Source of the DNA: Pseudomonadota bacterium
GTDB taxonomy: Bacteria > Pseudomonadota > Alphaproteobacteria > Rhizobiales > Xanthobacteraceae
Assembly (NCBI GenBank): GCA_023435725.1
Contig: JAEYRD010000083.1
Coordinates: 1-64,000, forward strand
Direction: 5' to 3'
DNA length: 64,000 bases
Both the position numbers and the translations under genes were made by a program. The notes under the pieces were generated by a model, which saw only the letters and a program-made list of their open reading frames with translations, made no database searches and was not told the DNA's origin. Below are positions 15,797 through 23,710 of this stretch, in pieces (positions within the stretch are counted from its first letter, which is position 1; every line of letters starts with the position of its first letter).

Positions 15797-17794
15797 ATGT
15801 CTCCTGATCTTCTCAAGCTCATCTTCGGCCGGCTCGGCATCGAGTCGCTGCCACTGCACGAGCCGATCGTCGTCGGCACCTTCGTGGTGGTCGCGCTCGG
15901 CGGCATCGCGCTGCTCGGCGGCCTCACCTATTTCCGTCTCTGGGGCTACCTCTGGCGCGAATGGTTCACCACCGTGGACCACAAGCGCATCGGCATCATG
16001 TACATGATCCTCGGCATCGTGATGCTGCTGCGCGGCTTCGCCGACGCGCTGATGATGCGCGGCCAGCAGGCGCTCGCATTTGGCGGCTCCGAAGGCTATC
16101 TCAACGCCCATCACTACGACCAGGTCTTCACCGCCCACGGCGTGATCATGATCTTCTTCGTGGCGATGCCGCTGGTCACCGGTCTGATGAACTACGTCGT
16201 GCCGCTCCAGATCGGCGCGCGCGACGTATCGTTCCCGTTCCTGAACAATTTCAGCTTCTGGATGACGGTCGGCGGCGCTGTGCTGGTGATGGCCTCGCTG
16301 TTCATCGGCGAATTCGCCCGCACTGGCTGGCTCGCTTATCCGCCGCTGTCGAACATCGGCTACAGTCCGGACGTTGGCGTCGACTATTACATATGGGCGC
16401 TGCAGGTCGCCGGCGTCGGAACCACGCTATCCGGCATCAACCTGATCTGTACCATCGTCAAGCTGCGGTGCCCCGGCATGACCATGATGAAGATGCCGGT
16501 CTTCACCTGGACCTCGCTCTGCACCAACGTCCTGATCGTCGCTTCCTTCCCCGTTCTGACCGTCGTGCTCGCGCTGCTCTCGCTCGATCGCTACGTCGGC
16601 ACCAACTTCTTCACGAACGATTTCGGCGGCAGCCCGATGATGTACGTGAACCTGATCTGGATCTGGGGTCATCCCGAGGTCTACATCCTGGTCCTCCCCG
16701 CCTTCGGCATCTTCTCCGAGGTGACATCGACCTTCTCGGGCAAGCGGCTGTTCGGCTACACCTCGATGGTCTACGCCACGGTGTGCATCACCATCCTGTC
16801 GTATCTGGTCTGGCTGCATCACTTCTTCACGATGGGTTCGGGCGCCAGCGTCAACTCCTTCTTCGGCATCACCAGCATGATCATCTCGATCCCGACGGGC
16901 GCGAAGATGTTCAACTGGCTGTTCACGATGTATCGCGGCCGCGTCCGCTTCGAACTGCCGATGATGTGGACGGTCGCGTTCATGTTGACCTTCGTGCTCG
17001 GCGGCATGACCGGCGTGCTGCTCGCAGTGCCCCCGGCCGACTTCGTCCTGCACAACAGCCTGTTCTTGATCGCCCACTTCCACAACGTGATCATCGGCGG
17101 CGTGGTGTTCGGCGCCTTTGCCGGCATCAACTACTGGTTCCCCAAGGCGTTCGGCTTCAGGCTCGATCCGTTCTGGGGCAAGCTGTCATTCTGGCTCTGG
17201 GTCACCGGCTTCTACGTCGCCTTCATGCCGCTCTACGTGCTCGGCCTGATGGGCGTGACCCGGCGCCTGCGCGTGTTCGATGATCCGTCGCTCCAGATCT
17301 GGTTCATCATCGCCGCGATCGGCGGCGTCCTCGTCCTGCTCGGCATCATGTGCATGCTGATGCAGTTCGCGGTCAGCTTCCTCAAGCGCGAGCAGCTCAA
17401 GGACGTCACCGGCGATCCCTGGGACGCCCGCACGCTGGAATGGGCGACCTCCTCGCCCCCGCCGGACTACAACTTCGCCTTCACTCCCGTCGTTCACGAC
17501 AATGACGCGTGGTGGGACATGAAGAAGCGCGGCTACCAGCGCCCGCTCACCGGGTTCAAGCCGATCCACATGCCCAGCAGCACCGGCACCGGCATCATCC
17601 TCGCCGGTCTCGCCACCGCGATGGGTTTCGGCCTGATCTGGTACATCTGGTGGCTTGCCGCTGCGAGCTTCATCGCGTTGCTCGTCGTCGGTATCGGTCA
17701 CACCTTCAACTATCACCGCGACTTCGACATTCCGGCTGAGGACGTCATCCGGACCGAAGACGCGCGCACCAAACTGCTCGCCGGAGCCAAGTAA
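15797..17794 (+). CDS. cyoB: cytochrome bo-type ubiquinol oxidase subunit I
   Basis: A 665-residue catalytic subunit. It has the Cu-B/haem signature HPEVYILVLPAFG with the His-Tyr pair, HHFFTMG, and the haem-ligand pair HFHN near residue 420. The quinol-binding residues known in E. coli CyoB (Arg71, Asp75, His98, Gln101) are conserved at a constant offset as Arg79, Asp83, His106 and Gln109, which separates it from cytochrome c oxidases. It reduces oxygen to water with quinol as donor and pumps protons in the inner membrane. It begins 11 bp after cyoA, and cyoC follows without a gap. Confidence 0.97.
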   Translation: MSPDLLKLIFGRLGIESLPLHEPIVVGTFVVVALGGIALLGGLTYFRLWGYLWREWFTTVDHKRIGIMYMILGIVMLLRGFADALMMRGQQALAFGGSEGYLNAHHYDQVFTAHGVIMIFFVAMPLVTGLMNYVVPLQIGARDVSFPFLNNFSFWMTVGGAVLVMASLFIGEFARTGWLAYPPLSNIGYSPDVGVDYYIWALQVAGVGTTLSGINLICTIVKLRCPGMTMMKMPVFTWTSLCTNVLIVASFPVLTVVLALLSLDRYVGTNFFTNDFGGSPMMYVNLIWIWGHPEVYILVLPAFGIFSEVTSTFSGKRLFGYTSMVYATVCITILSYLVWLHHFFTMGSGASVNSFFGITSMIISIPTGAKMFNWLFTMYRGRVRFELPMMWTVAFMLTFVLGGMTGVLLAVPPADFVLHNSLFLIAHFHNVIIGGVVFGAFAGINYWFPKAFGFRLDPFWGKLSFWLWVTGFYVAFMPLYVLGLMGVTRRLRVFDDPSLQIWFIIAAIGGVLVLLGIMCMLMQFAVSFLKREQLKDVTGDPWDARTLEWATSSPPPDYNFAFTPVVHDNDAWWDMKKRGYQRPLTGFKPIHMPSSTGTGIILAGLATAMGFGLIWYIWWLAAASFIALLVVGIGHTFNYHRDFDIPAEDVIRTEDARTKLLAGAK

Positions 17795-18424
17795 ATGACG
17801 ATCGCTATCAAGCCCACCCAATCCGGCGAGCCGCTCTTCTATCTCGCCGACGAACACCCGCATCCGGAGGGCTGGAGCACCTCGCTCGGATTCTGGATCT
17901 ATCTGATGAGCGACTGCCTCATCTTTGCGATCCTGTTTGCGACCTACGGCGTGCTCAGCGGCAACTACGCCGCCGGCCCCGCGCCGAAGGACCTGTTCGA
18001 CCTGTCGCTGGTGGCCGTGAACACCACGATGCTGCTGCTGTCGTCGATCACCTATGGCTTCGCCATGCTGACGATGCAGCAGAACAAGGTCGGCCAGACG
18101 CAGTTGTGGCTGGCGATCACCGGCCTGTTCGGCCTCGCCTTCATCGGCATCGAGCTCACCGAGTTCGCGCACATGATCCATGAGGGTGCCACGCCGCAGC
18201 GCAGCGCCTTCCTGTCGTCGTTCTTCACCCTCGTCGCCACCCACGGGCTGCACGTGACCTTCGGTCTCGTCTGGCTGGTGACGCTGATGACGCAGGTCGC
18301 CCGCTTCGGCCTGATCCAGGCCAACCGCCGCCGCCTGATGTGCCTGTCGATGTTCTGGCACTTCCTCGACGTGGTCTGGATCGGCGTCTTCACCTTTGTC
18401 TATCTGATGGGAATGCTGCGATGA
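17795..18424 (+). CDS. cyoC: cytochrome bo-type ubiquinol oxidase subunit III
   Basis: A 209-residue membrane subunit with five hydrophobic segments and the family features GFWIYLMSDCLIFAILFATYGVL and the conserved GIELTEFAHMIHEG stretch. It starts on the base after the cyoB stop and overlaps cyoD by four bases (ATGA), so the operon is translationally coupled. Subunit III stabilises the oxidase and its proton pathway. Confidence 0.95.
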   Translation: MTIAIKPTQSGEPLFYLADEHPHPEGWSTSLGFWIYLMSDCLIFAILFATYGVLSGNYAAGPAPKDLFDLSLVAVNTTMLLLSSITYGFAMLTMQQNKVGQTQLWLAITGLFGLAFIGIELTEFAHMIHEGATPQRSAFLSSFFTLVATHGLHVTFGLVWLVTLMTQVARFGLIQANRRRLMCLSMFWHFLDVVWIGVFTFVYLMGMLR

Positions 18425-18795
18425 ACACCGAAACTCACGCCGCCACTGCTGATCATCATCACGACGACCACGCGCACGGCTCGCTCTCGACCTATCTTCT
18501 CGGTTTTGTGCTGTCGGTCGCGCTCACCGCCGTGCCGTTCTGGCTCGTGATGAGCGGAGCGCTCGGCAACAAGCAGGTTACGGCACTGGTGATCACAGTG
18601 TTCGCAATCGTGCAGATCGTCGTGCACATGATCTACTTCCTGCATATGTCCCCCAAATCCGAGAACGGCTGGAGCATGATGGCGCTGATCTTCACCATCG
18701 TGATGGTCGTGATCGCAATGTCCGGCTCGGTGTGGGTCATGAACCACCTCAACAGCAACATGATGCCGGTCCACCAGATGACTGGAACGAAGTGA
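18421..18795 (+). CDS. cyoD: cytochrome bo-type ubiquinol oxidase subunit IV
   Basis: A 124-residue small subunit with a His/Asp-rich N-terminus (DHHHDDHAHGS near 11-21) and three transmembrane helices. The pattern LGFVLSVALTAVPFWLVMSG ... VQIVVHMIYFLHM is characteristic of CyoD. Its ATG overlaps the cyoC stop, and its stop overlaps the GTG of the SURF1 gene. CyoD assists assembly of the oxidase. Confidence 0.95.
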   Translation: MNTETHAATADHHHDDHAHGSLSTYLLGFVLSVALTAVPFWLVMSGALGNKQVTALVITVFAIVQIVVHMIYFLHMSPKSENGWSMMALIFTIVMVVIAMSGSVWVMNHLNSNMMPVHQMTGTK

Positions 18796-19643
18796 GCAGG
18801 ACCGGGACCGTGACCAGCAAGGCAGGCGGAGCGCGCGGCACGGCTGCGCGCTTCCCCTCCTTGTGGCTCACGGTCCTCTCGCTCACGGCCTTTGCAATTC
18901 TGATTGCGCTCGGCGTCTGGCAGATCGAGCGCCGCGCGTGGAAATTGGCGCTGATCGACCGCGTCGAGCAGCGCATCCATGCCCCGGCCCAGCCGATCCC
19001 CTCGCCCGCCGCATGGCCCACCGTCTCCGCCGCCAACGACGAATACAGGCACGTCAGCGTCTCGGGCCGCTTCCTGCATGACCGCGAGACGCTGGTTCAG
19101 GCCGTCACCGAGGAAGGCCCCGGTTATTGGGTACTGACGCCGCTTCGGCGCGACGACGGCACGTTGGTCTTGATCAACCGCGGCTTCGTGTCCTCCGAGC
19201 GGCGCGACGCGTCGACACGCCAGGCTGGCAATCCGGACGGCCAGGTCGAAATCTCGGGCCTGCTACGCATGACGGAGCCGAAGGGCGGCTTCCTTCGGAA
19301 CAACGTGCCCCAGCACAACCGCTGGTACTCGCGGGACGTCGCCGCGATTTCGGCGGCACGCGGCCTCCACGACGTCGCGCCCTTCTTCATCGATGCCGAC
19401 GCCGGATCGCAGGCCGGCAGCGGCCCAATAGGCGGATTGACCGTGGTCCGCTTTCCCAATAACCACCTGATCTACGCCCTGACGTGGTTTGCCTTGGCTT
19501 TCATGTTGGCCGGCAGACTTTTCGTCACATTTGGCGGCGGGCTGGTCCGCCGCAAACGCTTCGTCCACGAACCGGCCGGCGGCCCGGATGCCGCCGCCCG
19601 CAGGACGGGATCAGATGCTGGAAAGATCGTCGAGCAGACCTGA
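18792..19643 (+). CDS. SURF1 family oxidase assembly protein
   Basis: A 283-residue SURF1-like protein with the usual topology: a first transmembrane helix at about 22-40 ending in the conserved ALGVWQIERRAWKLALI, a periplasmic domain (GPGYWVLTPLRRDDGTLVLINRGFV), and a last helix near 235-255 after PNNHLIYALTWFALA. SURF1 proteins help insert haem into haem-copper oxidases. The GTG at 18792 overlaps the cyoD stop by four bases. Placement in a cyo operon suggests a dedicated role in assembly of the quinol oxidase. No haem O synthase gene (cyoE) is in this operon. Confidence 0.92.
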   Translation: MSRTGTVTSKAGGARGTAARFPSLWLTVLSLTAFAILIALGVWQIERRAWKLALIDRVEQRIHAPAQPIPSPAAWPTVSAANDEYRHVSVSGRFLHDRETLVQAVTEEGPGYWVLTPLRRDDGTLVLINRGFVSSERRDASTRQAGNPDGQVEISGLLRMTEPKGGFLRNNVPQHNRWYSRDVAAISAARGLHDVAPFFIDADAGSQAGSGPIGGLTVVRFPNNHLIYALTWFALAFMLAGRLFVTFGGGLVRRKRFVHEPAGGPDAAARRTGSDAGKIVEQT

Positions 19644-21000
19644 CGACGGAAGGACGTATCGCGAGCTGGCCGTTACGCTGCAATCGCAGGCGGACGAGCG
19701 CAGTGAGCTGATCGGCGTTGCGCCCACCGACGACGAGACCAACCGCAAGAACATGGCGCTGCTGATCCAGCTGCGCTGGACCGCAGTGGTCGGCCAGATC
19801 GTGACCATCGGCGGCGTGCATTTCTGGCTCGGCATTGCCTTGCCCCTGACCCGGATGGGCGCCGTGATCGGCGCGCTTGTGCTGCTCAACGTCTCGAGCC
19901 TCGTCTGGGTGCGCCATCGCGCTGCGATCACCAACAACGAGTTGCTGGTCGCGCTGATGCTGGACGTCGCCGCGCTGACCGCGCAGCTCTACCTCAGCGG
20001 CGGCGCCACCAATCCCTTCACCTCGCTGTTCCTGCTCCAGGTGACGCTGGGCGCAGTGCTGCTCGATGCCCGTTCGACCTGGTCGCTGGTCGCGCTGACC
20101 TGCGCGAGTTTTGTCTGGCTGACGCTTGCGTACCGGCCGCTCGACCTGCCGCCGAACCCGATCAGCGAGACCTACAGCCTCACCGTTGCCGGCATGCTGC
20201 TGGGCTTCGTCCTCAACGCCGTGCTGCTGGTCGTGTTCGTGACCCGCATCAACAGGAACCTGCGCGAGCGCGACGCGCATCTGGCGGCGCTGCGCCAGCA
20301 TGCGGCCGAGCAGGACCACATCGTCCGCATGGGCCTGCTGGCGTCGGGCGCCGCGCATGAGCTCGGCACGCCGCTCGCCTCGCTCTCGGTCATCCTCAGT
20401 GATTGGCGCCGCATGCCCGATCTCGCCGCCGACCAGGAGCTCGCCGAGGATCTCGCCGAGATGGAGACTTCGCTGCAGCGCTGCAAGTCGATCGTCACGG
20501 GCATCCTTGTGTCGGCGGGAGAAGCGCGCGGCGAAGGCTCGTCGCCGACGACGGTGACGGCTTTCGTGACAGCGCTGGTCGACGAATGGCGCAACACCCG
20601 CTCGGCGCGGACGCTCTATTTCGTCAACACGTTCGGCGAGGACGTCGCGATCGTCTCTGACATCGCACTGAAGCAGGTCATCTTCAACGTGCTCGACAAT
20701 GCCTACGAGGTCTCGCGCGACTGGGTCGAGCTCCTGGCCGAACGCGAGGGCGACAATCTCGTGTTGTCGATCAGCGACCGAGGCCCCGGCTTTGCGCCGG
20801 AGATGCTGGTGCAGCTCGGAAAACCCTATCAGTCGAGCAAGGGCCGCGCCGGCGGCGGCCTCGGCCTGTTCCTGGTGGTGAACGTGGTACGCAAGCTGGG
20901 CGGCAGCGTGACCGCCGAAAACCATCGGAAGCGGGGCGCCACCGTCCGCCTCACGCTGCCGCTCGCAACCCTCGCGATCGGAGGCAGTTTTGACGCCTGA
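19615..21000 (+). CDS. regB: RegB/PrrB/ActS-type redox sensor histidine kinase
   Basis: A 461-residue membrane sensor kinase with six hydrophobic segments in residues 48-212. It keeps the hallmarks of RegB. The quinone-sensing GGATNPF loop is at 129-135, the H-box ASGAAHELGTPLASLS carries His249, and a cysteine at 290 in the dimerisation region matches the redox-active Cys of RegB. The N, G1 and G2 boxes follow (FNVLDNAYEVS, SDRGPGF, GGGLGLFLVV). The ATG at 19615 overlaps the end of the SURF1 gene by 29 bp. It would sense the quinone-pool redox state and phosphorylate the RegA-like product of the next gene. Rhizobial homologues are named RegS or ActS. Confidence 0.92.
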   Translation: MLERSSSRPDDGRTYRELAVTLQSQADERSELIGVAPTDDETNRKNMALLIQLRWTAVVGQIVTIGGVHFWLGIALPLTRMGAVIGALVLLNVSSLVWVRHRAAITNNELLVALMLDVAALTAQLYLSGGATNPFTSLFLLQVTLGAVLLDARSTWSLVALTCASFVWLTLAYRPLDLPPNPISETYSLTVAGMLLGFVLNAVLLVVFVTRINRNLRERDAHLAALRQHAAEQDHIVRMGLLASGAAHELGTPLASLSVILSDWRRMPDLAADQELAEDLAEMETSLQRCKSIVTGILVSAGEARGEGSSPTTVTAFVTALVDEWRNTRSARTLYFVNTFGEDVAIVSDIALKQVIFNVLDNAYEVSRDWVELLAEREGDNLVLSISDRGPGFAPEMLVQLGKPYQSSKGRAGGGLGLFLVVNVVRKLGGSVTAENHRKRGATVRLTLPLATLAIGGSFDA

Positions 21001-21523
21001 CCGCTCGCTCATCGTCGTCGAGGACGACGCCGGATTCGCGCGCACGCTGAAGCGCTCGTTCGAGCGCCGCGGCTACGACGTCGTGCTGGCCGCCTCGATC
21101 GAGGACGTGCGCAAAGTGCTGGAAGAACGATCCTTCGGCCATGCCGTGGTCGACCTCAAGCTCGGCGGCGCGTCGGGCCTCGCCTGCGTCGAACTCCTGC
21201 ACACGCACGATCCCGAAATGCTGATCGTGGTGCTCACCGGCTTTGCCAGCATCTCGACCGCCGTCGAGGCGATCAAGCTGGGCGCCTGCCACTATCTGGC
21301 GAAGCCGGCGAACACCGACGACATCGAGGCCGCCTTCCAAAAGGCCGAAGGCAACGCCGAAGTCGCACTCGATGCGCGGCCGACCTCGATCAAGACCCTG
21401 GAATGGGAGCGTATCCATCAGACGCTGATCGAGACGGACTTCAACATCTCGGAAGCGGCGCGGCGGCTCGGGATGCACCGGCGGACATTGGCGCGAAAGC
21501 TCGAAAAGCGACCGGTGAAATAG
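20990..21523 (+). CDS. regA: RegA/ActR/RegR-type redox response regulator
   Basis: A 177-residue regulator: a receiver with Asp12/Asp13, phosphoacceptor Asp55 (HAVVDLKL), Thr83 and Lys103, then a short linker and a Fis-type helix-turn-helix (FNISEAARRLGMHRRTLARKLEKR), the signature of the RegA family. The start is TTG at 20990, six bases after GGAGG and overlapping the kinase gene by 11 bp. RegA proteins control respiration, photosynthesis and nitrogen fixation genes according to redox state. Here it closes an operon encoding a quinol oxidase, so autoregulation of the oxidase is plausible but not shown. Confidence 0.93.
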   Translation: MTPDRSLIVVEDDAGFARTLKRSFERRGYDVVLAASIEDVRKVLEERSFGHAVVDLKLGGASGLACVELLHTHDPEMLIVVLTGFASISTAVEAIKLGACHYLAKPANTDDIEAAFQKAEGNAEVALDARPTSIKTLEWERIHQTLIETDFNISEAARRLGMHRRTLARKLEKRPVK

Positions 21524-21692
21524 GCCGTCGCTCTGCACGAGGAGAGCGGAAGCGCGGCGTGGGTTGGGGCTGCGGCTGCGGCTGCGGCTGCGCGAAGCGA
21601 AGCGCAGTCCGTTAGACGGAGCCCGCTTCTTTGCTTCCACACGTGATGAGAAGCTTATGCTCCGCGTAACCCGCCCCGCGACCCCAAAAACA

Positions 21693-21720
21693 AAAAGCCC
21701 GGCCGAACGGCCGGGCTTTT
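21693..21720. terminator. bidirectional intrinsic terminator between regA and carD
   Basis: AAAAGCCCGGCC at 21693-21704 pairs with GGCCGGGCTTTT at 21709-21720 around GAAC. The A run on one side and T run on the other make it work in both directions, ending the cyo-reg operon and the carD transcript. Upstream, at 21567-21591, is a (GGCTGC)4 simple repeat. Confidence 0.9.
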
Positions 21721-21748
21721 GATCTGTTGCGATCGACGCGAGCGGCGC

Positions 21749-22549
21749 TTACGCGGCCTCGTCGGCAACGGTGGTGTCATCACCATCCGTATCGTCGGTA
21801 TCGCTCTCGGCATCCGTATCGCCCTCACCGTCCGCGGCTTCCGCCTTGGCGCTGGCGCGGCGCGGGCTCTTGGCGAGCTGGGCCTCGATCTCCTTGACCG
21901 CTTCGGTCTCGGTCGAGTGCTGCACCACCGCGATCTCGCGGGAGAGACGATCGAGCGCCGCTTCGTAGAGCTGACGTTCGCTGTAGGACTGCTCAGGCTG
22001 CGACTCGGAGCGGTAGAGGTCGCGCACGACTTCCGCGATCGCGACGATGTCGCCCGAATTGATCTTGGCTTCGTATTCCTGGGCGCGGCGTGACCACATG
22101 GTGCGCTTGACGCGGGCGCGGCCCTTGAGCGTCTCCAGCGCCTTCTTTACCAGCGCAGGCTCGGACAGCTTGCGCATGCCGACGTTGGCGACCTTGGCGG
22201 TCGGAACGCGCAGCGTCATCTTGTCCTTGATGAAGTTGATGACGAACAGCTCGAGCTTCGCACCGGCGATCTCCTGCTCCTCGATGGCCAGGATCTGGCC
22301 GACGCCGTGAGCGGGATAGACGACGAATTCGTTGGCCTTGAAGCCCTGACGCTGGGTCACGACCTTCTTTTCCTCGACCTTCGGCGCAGCAGCCGCCGGC
22401 TTCACGGCTGGCTTGGCAGCGGCAGGAGCCTTGGCAGGAGCAGCAGCAACAGGGGCCTTCGACGCAGCGGGCTTGGCAGCGGGAGCCTTGGCAGCAGCAG
22501 GCTTTGATACGGTCGCTTTCGCGGCCGGCTTGGCAGTCTTGTTAGGCAT
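21749..22549 (-). CDS. carD: CarD family transcriptional regulator with Ala/Lys-rich N-terminal tail
   Basis: From the ATG at 22549 the protein has 266 residues. An Ala/Lys/Pro-rich low-complexity tail covers about the first 65. The CarD_CdnL RNA-polymerase-interacting domain follows (FKANEFVVYPAHGVGQILAIEE ... LRVPTAKVANVGMRKL), then a helical DNA-binding part (MWSRRAQEYEAKINSGDIVAIAEVVRDLY), and an acidic C-terminus rich in Asp/Glu/Thr. CarD proteins stabilise open promoter complexes, often at rRNA promoters. The frame stays open upstream with a further histone-H1-like Lys/Ser/Ala stretch to a GTG at 22699 or an ATG at 22819, so the true start may lie upstream. Confidence 0.88.
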   Translation of the reverse strand: MPNKTAKPAAKATVSKPAAAKAPAAKPAASKAPVAAAPAKAPAAAKPAVKPAAAAPKVEEKKVVTQRQGFKANEFVVYPAHGVGQILAIEEQEIAGAKLELFVINFIKDKMTLRVPTAKVANVGMRKLSEPALVKKALETLKGRARVKRTMWSRRAQEYEAKINSGDIVAIAEVVRDLYRSESQPEQSYSERQLYEAALDRLSREIAVVQHSTETEAVKEIEAQLAKSPRRASAKAEAADGEGDTDAESDTDDTDGDDTTVADEAA

Positions 22550-22894
22550 TGCGCTTCTTTTGTTCTTCGAGGACTTTGCAGCCGGCGCCTTAGTCGCGGT
22601 CCGACCCTTGGATGCGCTACGGCTGGCCGCGGCGACTTTTTTGGCCTCCTTATGGGAAGCCCTCGCTGAGGTACTCTTTTTACGCGTTTTCTGTGACACA
22701 GCCTGCGCGCGGAAACTGCCACGCCCCTGTTCGACATTTGGTTTCACGGGAACCCAGAGGGGCCAAACGGGGCTGACGGGGTTCGGCTTAATGTGCTCAA
22801 TATAGCACATTTCCCGCAAAAATCAATGATTTAGGGGTCTTGAGGGCTGGTTTTCGGCCGCAACGAAGGTATTAGGGTTAAGTTTGGGCGGGAT
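22550..22894. other. 345-bp stretch upstream of carD, possibly partly coding
   Basis: The half nearer carD (22550-22699) reads in frame with carD as a Lys/Ser/Ala-rich tail and may be translated from GTG 22699. The remainder (22700-22894) separates carD from fdxA. It is more AT-rich around 22800-22880, consistent with the carD promoter. No other feature was recognised. Confidence 0.45.
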
Positions 22895-23233
22895 TTAGTC
22901 TCCCGAGCCAGGGTTCGGAGAAAAATATTTCTCGAACTTGCCCTCCATCCCGTCGAATTCTTTTGCGTCGGCGGGTGATTCTTTCTTCTGGGTGATGTTC
23001 GGCCAGCTTTTGGCGTAGTCGGCGTTGACCTGCAGCCACTTTTCCAGGCCCGGTTCCGTGTCCGGCTTGATGGCGTCGGCGGGGCATTCGGGCTCGCACA
23101 CGCCGCAGTCGATGCACTCGTCAGGATGGATGACGAGCATGTTGTCACCCTCGTAGAAGCAGTCGACCGGGCAGACCTCGACGCAGTCGGTGTACTTGCA
23201 CTTGATGCAGTTTTCAGTGACGACGTAAGTCAT
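22895..23233 (-). CDS. fdxA: seven-iron ferredoxin FdxA
   Basis: A 112-residue ferredoxin. The N-terminal half has the two-cluster pattern: CIKCKYTDCVEVCPVDC near residues 9-25 supplies ligands for the 3Fe-4S cluster, and CIDCGVCEPECP near 40-51 for the 4Fe-4S cluster. The long C-terminal extension (WLQVNADYAKSWPNITQKK) is typical of the FdxA/FdII family found beside CarD and S4-protein genes in Hyphomicrobiales. It serves as a low-potential electron carrier in the cytoplasm. The physiological partner is not evident. Confidence 0.95.
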   Translation of the reverse strand: MTYVVTENCIKCKYTDCVEVCPVDCFYEGDNMLVIHPDECIDCGVCEPECPADAIKPDTEPGLEKWLQVNADYAKSWPNITQKKESPADAKEFDGMEGKFEKYFSPNPGSGD

Positions 23234-23365
23234 CCAACGCTCCGAAAAGCTCTTTTAAAAGTCGCGGCTTGCGTAGCGCGGATGGCCCGGCGCCGCAAGG
23301 TCGGGAACGGCCGATCATGACGGCTTTATGTGTTTGATCGACCAAGAAATGAATTCGAAGCGCAA

Positions 23366-23644
23366 TTAATTGCGTTTTGCTTCGCTCAGCTCCTCGTAGA
23401 GCACGCGCGCCGAGGCGGCATCGCCGCGGCGCTCGTTGAAGGCAGCGACCTTCATAACCCTCACGGTGCGATCGAGCGCGATGGTCAGCACATCGCCGAT
23501 CTTGATCGCATGCCCCGGCGATGTCTCGCGCACGCCGTTGACGCGGACGTGGCCGGACTCGACGAGCTCGGCCGCGGAGGTGCGCGCCTTTACCACTCGC
23601 GCGTGCCACAGCCATTTGTCGAGGCGCTGCCGCTCGGTGGGCGT
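23366..23644 (-). CDS. S4-domain RNA-binding protein (HslR/Hsp15-like), start codon unclear
   Basis: The frame encodes an S4 RNA-binding domain: RLDKWLWHARVVKARTSAAELVESGHVRVNG, then GDVLTIALDRTVRVMKV. This is the HslR/Hsp15 pattern, a protein that binds stalled 50S-nascent-chain complexes. The odd point is the start. The first ATG/GTG/TTG in frame is a GTG at 23596, which would cut off the essential RLDKWLWHAR helix. Upstream of that the frame is open back to a stop at 23672-23674, yet contains no canonical start. An ACG at 23644 follows AGAAGGA at a suitable distance and is used here tentatively. A dispersed repeat abuts this point and may have replaced the native start region. Confidence 0.7.
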   Translation of the reverse strand, partial: TPTERQRLDKWLWHARVVKARTSAAELVESGHVRVNGVRETSPGHAIKIGDVLTIALDRTVRVMKVAAFNERRGDAASARVLYEELSEAKRN

Positions 23645-23708
23645 GGCTCTATTCCTTCTGACGCGTTTTCTTCACGCCAACCGCTCCGCACTTCGCTTGA
23701 AAACGCTA
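23645..23708. repeat. inverted partial copy of the 13014-13116 repeat, abutting the S4 gene
   Basis: Read on the minus strand it gives AGCGTTTTCAAGCGAAGTG, then GTGAAGAAAACGCGTCAG and AGAGCC, matching the element at 13014-13116 in order. It fills the entire gap between the helicase stop codon at 23711 and the S4 reading frame. Confidence 0.7.
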
Positions 23709-23710
23709 CG

